Shown here one piece after another: positions 1-5,081 of a stretch of DNA of 5,081 nucleotides. Source of the DNA: an uncultured Litoreibacter sp. (GTDB lineage: Bacteria; Pseudomonadota; Alphaproteobacteria; Rhodobacterales; Rhodobacteraceae); contig CALFWN010000274.1 in assembly GCA_937928335.1 (NCBI GenBank), forward strand, positions 1-5,081, written 5' to 3'. The notes beneath the pieces are model-generated. The model had not been told where the DNA came from, ran no database searches, and saw only the letters and a program-made list of their open reading frames with translations. Within the stretch, counting starts at the first letter, position 1; each line of letters opens with the position of its first letter. A program made the position numbers and the translations under genes.

Positions 1-1
1 C

Positions 2-1684
2 ATGTCGCTTTTCCAACGGATCAGCATTTGGCTGACCGTGGCCGTCGGCATTTTGCTGGCGTCTCCGAACTTCTTTTATACGACGGTGGAAAACCACAAT
101 GACGCGGTCGCCTTCATGGAGACCGGCGTTTCGCCAAACGCGGCCGTGGCGGAGATGACGCAGGAAGAGCTGGCGGCCAATGCGGCAGGCTGGCCCGGTT
201 TCATGCCGTCCTCCTTGGTCAATCTGGGGCTTGATCTGCGCGGCGGCGCGCATCTGCTGGCCGAGGTTGAAGTGGAAGACGTCTATTCCGACCGTATGGA
301 TGGCTATTGGCTGCAGGTCCGCGACGCATTGCGCGGGGAGCGGGACACGATCGGCACGATCCGGCGGCAAAACGCGCCTGACGGGGAATTGCGCGTCAAA
401 ATCTCCAACCCGGCAGGCATGGAGCGCGCGCTTCAGCTGGTGCGCGGTGTGGCGAGGCCTGTTGTGTCGCTGACCGGCGTGGGCTCCAATGATATCGAGG
501 CGAGCGGCGCGGGCGACATCATCACCGTGCAGCTGACCGAGGCCGAGAAGCTGGCCACGAATGACCGCACCATGCAGCAATCGCTGGAAATCATCCGCCG
601 CCGCGTCGACGAGGTCGGCACGCGGGAGCCTACCATTCAGCGCCAGGGTGAGCGCCGGGTGCTTATTCAGGTGCCGGGCATCGGGTCTGCGCAGCAGCTC
701 AAGGACCTGATCGGCACCACCGCGAAACTGACCTTCCACCCTGTTGTGGGGCCTGCCGGGCCAGATGACACGCCCGGCCCGCGCAACGTGATTTACCCTT
801 CGATTGATCCGCAGGATGCGGGCACGTTTTACGAGCTGGAGCAAAGCCCGGTGGTGACAGGGGAGGAACTGGCCGACAGCCAACCCGCCTTTGACCAGAA
901 CGGCCAGCCTGCCGTGACCTTCCGCTTCAATCCCAGCGGCGCGCGCAAGTTTGGTATCTATACTTCCGAAAACGTCGGCTCCCCCTTCGCGATTGTGCTC
1001 GATGAGGAGGTGATCTCCGCACCCGTTATTCGCGAAGCCATCACCGGCGGCTCGGGTCAGATCTCCGGCAATTTCTCGGTGGAGGAATCCACAAACCTCG
1101 CCGTGCTCTTGCGGGCAGGGGCCCTGCCTGCAGAGATGACCTTCCTTGAGGAACGCACCATCGGGCCGGAGCTGGGGCAAGACAGTATCGATGCGGGTAA
1201 GATCGCCTGCATCGTGGCTTTCGTGCTGGTGCTGGTCTTTATGTTCCTCAGCTACGGCACGTTCGGGCTGTTTGCCAATATTGCGCTGATCATCAACGTG
1301 GCGATGATCTTCGGGCTGCTCTCGCTCATCGGGGCCACGCTGACCCTGCCGGGCATTGCGGGCATCGTGTTGACCATCGGTATGGCGGTGGATGCCAATG
1401 TGCTGATTTTCGAGCGTATCCGCGAGGAGCTGAAAACCTCCAAAGGTCCGGCGCGCGCGATTGAGCTGGGCTACGAGAAGGCGCTCAGCGCCATTCTGGA
1501 CGCCAATATCACCACCTTCATTACCGCTGTGATCCTCTTTGCGATGGGCTCCGGCCCGGTGCGCGGCTTCGCGATCACGCTGGGCCTCGGCATCCTGACC
1601 TCGGTCTTCACCGCGATCTATGTGACGCGGATCATGATCATCATGTGGTATGACCGCAAACGTCCCAAGAAAATCGAGGTATAG
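2..1684 (+). CDS. secD: SecD, protein translocase subunit
   Basis: Inner-membrane subunit that, with SecF, uses the proton motive force to assist SecYEG/SecA in late steps of protein export. The 560-residue protein has a first membrane segment at about residues 7-26. The periplasmic region opens with the hallmark LGLDLRGG (75-82) and carries the P1 base motif around IIRRRVDEVGTREP (197-210), then VISAPVI (337-343) and LLRAGALPAEM (369-379). The C-terminal membrane bundle (about 400-548) contains GMAVDANVLIFERIREEL (460-477). Asp464 there matches the aspartate shown in E. coli SecD (D519) to be needed for proton-driven function. Slightly shorter than E. coli SecD (615 aa), which is usual for this group as far as I recall. 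The ATG at base 2 fits the expected N-terminus, but its ribosome binding site lies outside the window, so an earlier start cannot be excluded. secF follows after 3 nt, so the two are certainly one operon; yajC is the expected upstream neighbour (inference). Confidence 0.97.
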   Translation: MSLFQRISIWLTVAVGILLASPNFFYTTVENHNDAVAFMETGVSPNAAVAEMTQEELAANAAGWPGFMPSSLVNLGLDLRGGAHLLAEVEVEDVYSDRMDGYWLQVRDALRGERDTIGTIRRQNAPDGELRVKISNPAGMERALQLVRGVARPVVSLTGVGSNDIEASGAGDIITVQLTEAEKLATNDRTMQQSLEIIRRRVDEVGTREPTIQRQGERRVLIQVPGIGSAQQLKDLIGTTAKLTFHPVVGPAGPDDTPGPRNVIYPSIDPQDAGTFYELEQSPVVTGEELADSQPAFDQNGQPAVTFRFNPSGARKFGIYTSENVGSPFAIVLDEEVISAPVIREAITGGSGQISGNFSVEESTNLAVLLRAGALPAEMTFLEERTIGPELGQDSIDAGKIACIVAFVLVLVFMFLSYGTFGLFANIALIINVAMIFGLLSLIGATLTLPGIAGIVLTIGMAVDANVLIFERIREELKTSKGPARAIELGYEKALSAILDANITTFITAVILFAMGSGPVRGFAITLGLGILTSVFTAIYVTRIMIIMWYDRKRPKKIEV

Positions 1685-1687
1685 CAG

Positions 1688-2665
1688 ATGCGGCTTAAAC
1701 TGGTCCCCGACAACACCTCCTGGGATTTCTTCTCCCGCGCCAAAATGTGGCTCGGCATCTCGGTCTTCCTGATCCTGGTGGGCTTCGCGTCCTTCATGAT
1801 CCAGGGGCTGAATTACGGCATCGACTTTCAGGGCGGCACCACGATCCGCACTGAAAGCAGTACGCCCGTGGATGTGGCCGCCTACCGCGCGGCGCTGGAG
1901 CCTGCGGAACTTGGCGACATCTCCATCACGGAGGTTTTTGACCCGACCTTTCCAGACGACAAACACGTCGCCATGATCCGCATTCAGGCGCAGGAAGGCG
2001 CGGAATCTGTGGAAGGTGCTACCGTGCAAACCGTCGAGGACGCGCTCAGGGCGATTGACCCCGATATGATCTTCCCGTTTCCATCCGTGGAATCCGTGGG
2101 GCCCAAAGTCTCGGGAGAGCTGATCCAGACGGCAGCCATCGCGGTGGTCCTGGCCATTGTCGCGGTGCTGTTCTACATCTGGCTGCGGTTCGAGTGGCAG
2201 TTTGCGCTGGGCGCGGTGGCTGCGCTGGTCCATGACGTGGTGCTGACGCTGGGCGTCTTCTCGGAGCTACAGATCAAGTTCGACCTCGCCATTATCGCCG
2301 CGCTTTTGACCATTGTGGGCTATTCGCTCAACGATACGGTGGTGGTGTTCGACCGGGTCCGCGAGAACCTGCGCAAATACAAGAAGAAAGAGCTGAAAGA
2401 GGTGCTGAACGTCTCTATCAACGAGACCCTCAGCCGGACCTTCATGACCTCGGTGACGACCCTGCTGGCGCTGTTTGCGCTGTTCATTCTGGGCGGTGAC
2501 GTGATCCGTGGTTTCGTCTTTGCGATGATCTGGGGGGTGATCGTGGGGACCTATTCCTCGATCTTCGTGGCCTCGGCGATCTTGCTGTGGCTGGGGGTGA
2601 AACGCGACTGGTCCAAGCCCGACCTGACCAAGGCCGGCAATCAGTTTGGCAATGTCGACGCTTAA
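1688..2665 (+). CDS. secF: SecF, protein translocase subunit
   Basis: Partner of SecD in the SecDF export-assisting complex of the inner membrane. The 325-residue protein (E. coli SecF is 323) has a first membrane segment at about 20-38, then GIDFQGGT (44-51), the family signature that opens the periplasmic P4 domain. After that domain comes VGPKVSGELI (137-146) and a five-helix C-terminal bundle (about 147-303). Conserved elements in the bundle are FEWQFALGAVAALVHDVVLTLG (168-189, with Asp183), GYSLNDTVVVFDRVREN (211-227, with Asp216) and SRTFMTSVTTLLALFALFILGG (249-270). All key residues appear intact. The start is supported by a GAGG at 1676-1679, inside the end of secD, 8 nt before the ATG. 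It is the last gene of its transcript: a strong terminator begins about 25 nt after the stop. Confidence 0.97.
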   Translation: MRLKLVPDNTSWDFFSRAKMWLGISVFLILVGFASFMIQGLNYGIDFQGGTTIRTESSTPVDVAAYRAALEPAELGDISITEVFDPTFPDDKHVAMIRIQAQEGAESVEGATVQTVEDALRAIDPDMIFPFPSVESVGPKVSGELIQTAAIAVVLAIVAVLFYIWLRFEWQFALGAVAALVHDVVLTLGVFSELQIKFDLAIIAALLTIVGYSLNDTVVVFDRVRENLRKYKKKELKEVLNVSINETLSRTFMTSVTTLLALFALFILGGDVIRGFVFAMIWGVIVGTYSSIFVASAILLWLGVKRDWSKPDLTKAGNQFGNVDA

Positions 2666-2690
2666 CGCTCTACGTCCTGTGGAAATGCAA

Positions 2691-2726
2691 AAAGGCCCGC
2701 CATCACCGGCGGGCCTTTCTTGTTTT
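2691..2726. terminator. Bidirectional intrinsic terminator between convergent genes
   Basis: A perfect 11-bp inverted repeat (AAAGGCCCGCC at 2691-2701 and GGCGGGCCTTT at 2708-2718) encloses a 6-nt loop. On the + strand it is followed by CTTGTTTT, giving a broken T-rich tail that ends secDF. Read on the - strand the same stem is followed by TTTTTGCATTT and lies about 20 nt after the stop of the convergent repeat-protein gene. It should therefore serve both transcripts. Confidence 0.93.
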
Positions 2727-2737
2727 AGGTGGCCCCT

Positions 2738-3121
2738 TTAGCGGCCGATAAAGAAAAACTTCCTTTTGAACTGGCTGCGGTGGCCCCGGTCAAAGCGATG
2801 GCCCCGGTCAAAACGGTGGCCCCGGTTAAAGCGGTGACCCCGGTCAACCCGGCTGAAACGCTCCTTGTGGAACTGGCTGCGGGCAAAGTCATTGGGATGT
2901 GCCACCCCGCCAAACCGGCTGCGGCGATCAAACCGGCTGCGGCGGTCAAATCGGTGATGGCGGGCGTCTCTGTGAGAAAAGCTGTGGTTGTTGAAATCCT
3001 TGACCACAACGCTCACCCCGAAATTGGAATGGCCGTTATTGGCGGCGGCGGGGGCAGGGGCCAGCGCAAGCGTGGCGATAACGGAAAGCCCGAGGGCGGC
3101 GGAAGAGATAAGTTTGATCAT
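2738..3121 (-). CDS. Small secreted Arg/His/Phe-rich repeat protein, unknown function
   Basis: Unrecognised family; 127 aa. The N-terminus is a clear Sec signal peptide: MIKLISS, a hydrophobic core through about residue 21, and an APAPAAA stretch that should be cleaved near residue 27. The mature part of about 100 residues has no Cys, Tyr or Trp, but roughly 20 Arg and 11 His, with Phe spaced regularly. It contains two copies of FDRRSR (58-69), then four six-residue repeats RVDRGH, RFNRGH, RFDRGH, RFDRGH (91-114); the peptide RSQF occurs at 81-84 and again at 115-118. It is strongly basic and likely disordered or sheet-forming in the periplasm or outside the cell. Nucleic acid, anionic polymer or metal binding through His are possibilities only. 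The ATG is supported by AAGGA (complement of 3130-3134), 8 nt upstream. A real gene is indicated by the signal peptide, ribosome binding site and correctly placed terminator. Overlapping open frames on both strands are by-products of the 18-bp repeats. Confidence 0.82.
   Translation of the reverse strand: MIKLISSAALGLSVIATLALAPAPAAANNGHSNFGVSVVVKDFNNHSFSHRDARHHRFDRRSRFDRRSRFGGVAHPNDFARSQFHKERFSRVDRGHRFNRGHRFDRGHRFDRGHRSQFKRKFFFIGR
2780..2851 (-). repeat. Four tandem 18-bp in-frame repeats (RFDRGH-coding)
   Basis: Four head-to-tail 18-bp units at 2780-2797, 2798-2815, 2816-2833 and 2834-2851. By eye, units 2 and 3 differ from unit 1 by two and one bases, and unit 4 by three. Each encodes one hexapeptide of the - strand protein (RFDRGH, RFDRGH, RFNRGH, RVDRGH in + coordinate order). 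The near identity at DNA level points to recent expansion by slippage or unequal recombination, so copy number may vary between strains. Confidence 0.93.
2912..2965 (-). repeat. Second 18-bp repeat block (DRRSRF-coding)
   Basis: Units 2912-2929 and 2930-2947 match at 17 of 18 bases and each encode DRRSRF. The next 18 bases (2948-2965) look like a degenerate third copy encoding ARHHRF. The period equals that of the RFDRGH array in the same gene, suggesting that one ancestral Arg-Phe hexapeptide was expanded twice and then diverged. Confidence 0.85.
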
Positions 3122-3173
3122 GTCATTTGTCCTTTTGGAGGGTAGAGGCCGGTCTGGCCTTTATCTTGCCCTC

Positions 3174-3202
3174 ACTTTAGGCCTCTCAATATTTTCGCAC
3201 AA
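3174..3202 (-). promoter_or_regulatory. Possible promoter of the repeat-protein gene
   Basis: On the - strand, TTGTGC (complement of 3197-3202) and TAAAGT (complement of 3174-3179) are separated by 17 nt. Matches to the sigma-70 boxes are modest (3 of 6 and 4 of 6). Transcription would start near 3167, leaving a leader of roughly 45 nt before the ATG. This is the best-spaced candidate I found in the spacer, but it is weak and unproven. Confidence 0.25.
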
Positions 3203-3308
3203 TTAAACCTAGCGTGATTGGTTTGTGTGCATTTTCGTGATCTCCGTGAGGCGCGTTACAGGGCGGTTTTTGACTGTCTTCCCAGCCGCTTGCTGCTAAT
3301 GGCAGAGG

Positions 3309-4052
3309 ATGAGTTGGGAGACATTGATCACGACAGAGCTTGGCTGGATCGTCTTTGGGGCGGTGCTGGCGGGGTTGGTGCGCGGCTTTGCAGGCTTTGG
3401 CACGGCGATGGTGTTTTTGCCGGTGGCGGGCTCGGTGGTGTCGCCTATCTGGGCGCTGACCATCATGGTGGTGATGGATGTCATCGGCCCGCTGCCCAAT
3501 GTTCCGCGCGCGCTGCGCGACGGCCATCCGGGCGATGTGCTGCGGCTGTCTGCGGGCATGTTGCTGGCATTGCCCATAGGCGTTCTGGTTTTGTCGATGA
3601 TGGCGCCGGATGCCTATCGCTACGCGGTGTCGATTATCGCGCTGGTCCTGCTGGTCGCGCTGATCATGGGGCTGCGCTACCGGGGCGTGCTCAGCAGAAA
3701 GCTGATCTATGGCACCGGGGCGATTGGCGGTTTTCTGGCGGGCAGCACCGGGCTGGCCGGGCCGCCGGTGATCATGCTCTACATGGCCTCGACCCATCCG
3801 GCGGCGGTGATCCGGGCCAACCTGATGCTGTTTCTGGTCTGCGCGGATGCGATGATGCTGGTGCTGTTTGCCCTCAACGGCCTGCTGTCGCTCACCCCCG
3901 TCCTGATGGGCCTCATCGTGGCGGTGCCCTATCTGCTGGCAAATGTCGCAGGGGCCGCTATCTTCAGACCGGACTACGAGAAAGCCTACCGCATGGCCGC
4001 CTATGTGATCATTGCGGTCTCGGCGGTCAGTGGGCTGCCGATATGGGATTGA
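3309..4052 (+). CDS. TauE/SafE-family membrane permease (putative sulfite/organosulfur exporter)
   Basis: Predicted inner-membrane transporter of 247 aa with about seven to eight hydrophobic helices. The family's internally duplicated glycine-rich motif is visible twice: GLVRGFAGFGTAM (22-34) and GFLAGSTGLAGPPVIMLYMA (141-160), each starting one half of the protein. MDVIGPLPNVPRALR (56-70) is a stretch I recall from rhodobacterial members. TauE/SafE proteins export sulfite or sulfonates where studied, but the substrate cannot be read from sequence and no sulfur-metabolism gene is nearby. The start is uncertain. An in-frame stop at 3297-3299 limits it to ATG 3309, which has AGAGG directly abutting it rather than spaced, or an internal TTG at 3324 with GGGAG close upstream. 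The downstream Mth938-like gene begins 4 nt after the stop, so co-transcription is likely. It is transcribed divergently from the repeat-protein gene. Confidence 0.88.
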   Translation: MSWETLITTELGWIVFGAVLAGLVRGFAGFGTAMVFLPVAGSVVSPIWALTIMVVMDVIGPLPNVPRALRDGHPGDVLRLSAGMLLALPIGVLVLSMMAPDAYRYAVSIIALVLLVALIMGLRYRGVLSRKLIYGTGAIGGFLAGSTGLAGPPVIMLYMASTHPAAVIRANLMLFLVCADAMMLVLFALNGLLSLTPVLMGLIVAVPYLLANVAGAAIFRPDYEKAYRMAAYVIIAVSAVSGLPIWD

Positions 4053-4056
4053 AGAT

Positions 4057-4410
4057 ATGAAAATCACCGAGATCGATTATGACGCCGCCAAACCCATCGA
4101 CAGCTATGGCGACGGGTTCTTCCGTGTGGCCTCGCAGGTGCATCACGGCGATATGCTGATCTTTCCCGATGCGGTGCTGGGATGGGGCGGCTATGGCGAC
4201 CGGGCCGCGATCCTGGCGCAGGCGGACAAGATCGACGTGCTTTTTGTTGGCACCGGGGCGGAGATCGCCCATATTCCGGCCGATTTTCGGAATGCGCTGG
4301 AAGCCGCAGGCATCGGGGTCGAGCATATGTCCACCCCCGCGGCCTGCCGCACCTATAATGTGCTGCTCAGCGAGGGTCGGCGTATTGGGGCGGCAGTTTT
4401 GGCGGTCTGA
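4057..4410 (+). CDS. Mth938-like domain protein (DUF498/NDUFAF3 family)
   Basis: A 117-residue soluble single-domain protein of the Mth938-like fold. Matching family features are the N-terminal PIDSYGDGFF (13-22), GDMLIFPD (31-38), the beta-strand/loop VLFVGTG (61-67), and the strongly conserved C-terminal block with MSTPAACRTYNVLL (91-104) followed by EGRRIGAA. Its length is typical of the family. The mitochondrial relative NDUFAF3 assists assembly of respiratory complex I; the bacterial role is not firmly established, so no function is assigned beyond the family. The start at 4057 gives the expected MKITEIDYD N-terminus; extending the frame upstream would run into the permease gene. The ribosome binding site is weak (GAAGA close to the ATG), suggesting translational coupling to the permease, whose stop lies 4 nt upstream. 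From memory this gene commonly follows secF in alphaproteobacteria; here it is about 1.4 kb away. Confidence 0.9.
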   Translation: MKITEIDYDAAKPIDSYGDGFFRVASQVHHGDMLIFPDAVLGWGGYGDRAAILAQADKIDVLFVGTGAEIAHIPADFRNALEAAGIGVEHMSTPAACRTYNVLLSEGRRIGAAVLAV

Positions 4411-4418
4411 TACAGGGG

Positions 4419-4442
4419 CATGTAAGCCGTTTTGGTTACATG
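4419..4442. repeat. Inverted repeat after the Mth938-like gene, possible weak terminator or operator
   Basis: CATGTAA (4419-4425) and TTACATG (4436-4442) form a perfect 7-bp inverted repeat. The inner CC/GG can pair with one bulged base, leaving a GTTTT loop. It starts 9 nt after the Mth938-like stop, where a terminator would be expected, but no T-run follows on either strand. It is also AT-rich in the stem, so an operator or an mRNA-stabilising end are alternatives. Confidence 0.4.
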
Positions 4443-4528
4443 GAAATTTCACGCGACAGCCGCGCGACCGCCCTGATTGGGTCAGATTTGCCAACAAGAC
4501 TTGTCCCCGTTCATAGCGAGGATATTTT

Positions 4529-4873
4529 ATGAAATTGTTCCAAACCGCCCTTATTGCAGCAGCTTTGAGCCTGCCAACGGTCAGCACCGCCGCCCCCAAA
4601 GTGTATTCCGGCTCTGAAGCGCAAGCCATTCGCTGCGCCCAGCTGGTGTTCTTTGTGGCCAATGAAGGTGACAGGCAGGGCTTTTTGTCCCGCAATGACC
4701 AAAACGGGTTGAAGGCTTACGGGCTCTACCTGCTGGACACATATACCACCGGGACGCCCCGCCAGAAGGCCAAGGCGATCAGCAAGATGTATAGCGCGAC
4801 CGGCTATGTGGAATCGGTGGAGAAATTCGTCAAAAGCCACCGCCGCTGCCAACGACAATTCCCTATTCGCTAA
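4529..4873 (+). CDS. Small secreted protein with two cysteines, unknown function
   Basis: Unrecognised; 114 aa. Residues 1-22 form a Sec signal peptide: a Lys near the start, hydrophobic core FQTALIAAALSL, and a VSTAA end that suggests cleavage around residue 21 or 22. The mature chain of about 92 residues has no further membrane segment. Its two cysteines, Cys36 and Cys107, lie near opposite ends and could form one disulfide in the periplasm. The rest looks like a compact, probably helical, basic domain (GLKAYGLYLLDTY at 60-72, ESVEKFVKSHRRC at 95-107). A good ribosome binding site, GAGGA (4518-4522), lies 6 nt before the ATG. The signal peptide and this site make it a real gene. It is separated by 118 nt from the gene upstream and probably has its own promoter, though none is clear. 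Its last 11 bp overlap the 3' end of the opposing gene. Confidence 0.8.
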   Translation: MKLFQTALIAAALSLPTVSTAAPKVYSGSEAQAIRCAQLVFFVANEGDRQGFLSRNDQNGLKAYGLYLLDTYTTGTPRQKAKAISKMYSATGYVESVEKFVKSHRRCQRQFPIR

Positions 4874-5081
4874 GCGTGACGCTGCGCGGGCGCGCCTGCG
4901 CGTCAGGGCCCGTCCCGAGCATCAGCGTTTCGGTTTCCCGCAGCAGTTTGCGGGTCATTGCACGCTCAAAATCACGAAAGCCCAGAGCGACCTCGATAAA
5001 GGCGTCGGGGCCCTGAATGACGCGTTTGCGGTAATAGGCCGACAGCTCCATCAGCTCCATCTGCCGCTCATCGCGCCCCAC
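4863..5081 (-). CDS. C-terminal part of a DUF1194 (von Willebrand factor A-like) protein
   Basis: Partial gene: only the last 72 codons are inside the window and the 5' part continues beyond base 5081. The GTG at the very edge is most likely an internal valine. The segment LSAYYRKRVIQGPDAFIEVA followed by FRDFERAMTRKLLRE resembles the conserved end of DUF1194 proteins as I remember them (a YY-x(3)-VI-x-GP-x-AF pattern, then a DF-x(2)-A-x(3)-KL-x-RE pattern). These are exported von Willebrand factor A-like proteins frequent in Rhodobacterales, of unknown role. The metal-site motif that would confirm the domain lies upstream, outside the window. A tail of about 23 residues follows the match. 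The TAG stop (4863-4865 on the - strand) lies inside the end of the opposing small secreted-protein gene. Confidence 0.75.
   Translation of the reverse strand: MGRDERQMELMELSAYYRKRVIQGPDAFIEVALGFRDFERAMTRKLLRETETLMLGTGPDAQARPRSVTLSE

Noticed and set aside
2725..3009. Second - strand frame (Ala/Thr-rich repeats) overlapping the repeat-protein gene
   Set aside because: The 18-bp period keeps every frame open. This frame starts inside the better-supported gene, has no ribosome binding site or domain, and runs into the terminator region.
2729..3145. + strand open frame opposite the repeat-protein gene, with MAPVK-like repeats
   Set aside because: It begins with GTG inside the terminator tail without a ribosome binding site. 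Its repeats simply mirror the 18-bp units, and there is no signal peptide or recognisable domain. The - strand frame has all the signals of a real gene.
3144..3186. AGAGGCC/GGCCTCT inverted repeat (3144-3150 and 3180-3186) and the nested AGGCC-GGTCT-GGCCT hairpin (3146-3160) in the leader of the repeat-protein gene
   Set aside because: The stems are short (5 to 7 bp) and GC-rich, and could occur by chance in this composition. No riboswitch or RNA-thermometer pattern is recognisable, so no regulatory element is claimed.
3218..4060. 280-residue + strand frame overlapping the permease gene
   Set aside because: Out of frame with the permease, rich in Arg, Gly, Cys and Ala without membrane helices or motifs; a shadow frame.
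3186..4067. 293-residue - strand frame rich in His, Arg and Gln
   Set aside because: It lies opposite the permease gene and shows the low-complexity His/Arg/Gln composition typical of an antisense shadow of a GC-rich membrane-protein gene. The + strand permease has clear family motifs.
4027..4695. 222-residue - strand frame across the Mth938-like gene and the following spacer
   Set aside because: It covers the antisense of two supported genes, with no recognisable motif or start signal.

Overview
The window looks like a chromosomal segment of an alphaproteobacterium, most likely Rhodobacterales (Roseobacter/Rhodobacter relatives). This rests on the GC-rich coding style, the form of the SecD and SecF proteins, the Mth938-like protein close to secDF, and the end of a DUF1194-type protein, a family I associate with this group. 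No phage, transposon, CRISPR, tRNA or rRNA signal is visible.

Layout. Positions 2-2665 on the + strand hold secD and secF, separated by 3 nt. They are two membrane subunits that work with SecYEG and use the proton gradient to help pull exported proteins across the inner membrane. A strong bidirectional hairpin terminator (about 2691-2726) follows. Facing secF on the - strand is a small gene (2738-3121) for a predicted secreted protein very rich in Arg, His and Phe, built partly from six-residue tandem repeats. I do not recognise its family. It is the most unusual item here.

A 187-nt spacer (3122-3308) separates this gene from the divergent + strand pair 3309-4052 (TauE/SafE-family membrane permease) and 4057-4410 (Mth938-like/DUF498 protein, related to the mitochondrial complex I assembly factor NDUFAF3). 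These two are 4 nt apart and probably co-transcribed. After a 118-nt spacer with two small inverted repeats comes a small secreted protein of unknown function with two cysteines (4529-4873). Its stop region overlaps, tail to tail, the 3' end of a - strand gene (4863-5081, running off the window) that looks like the C-terminus of a DUF1194 von Willebrand factor A-like protein.

Functionally, secDF is a housekeeping export module and three of the neighbours are themselves predicted export substrates or envelope proteins. From memory, the Mth938-like gene often sits directly behind secF in alphaproteobacteria. If so, the repeat protein and the permease may have been inserted between the two. I see no convincing evidence of a new multi-gene system; the histidine/arginine repeat protein is the best candidate for new biology.
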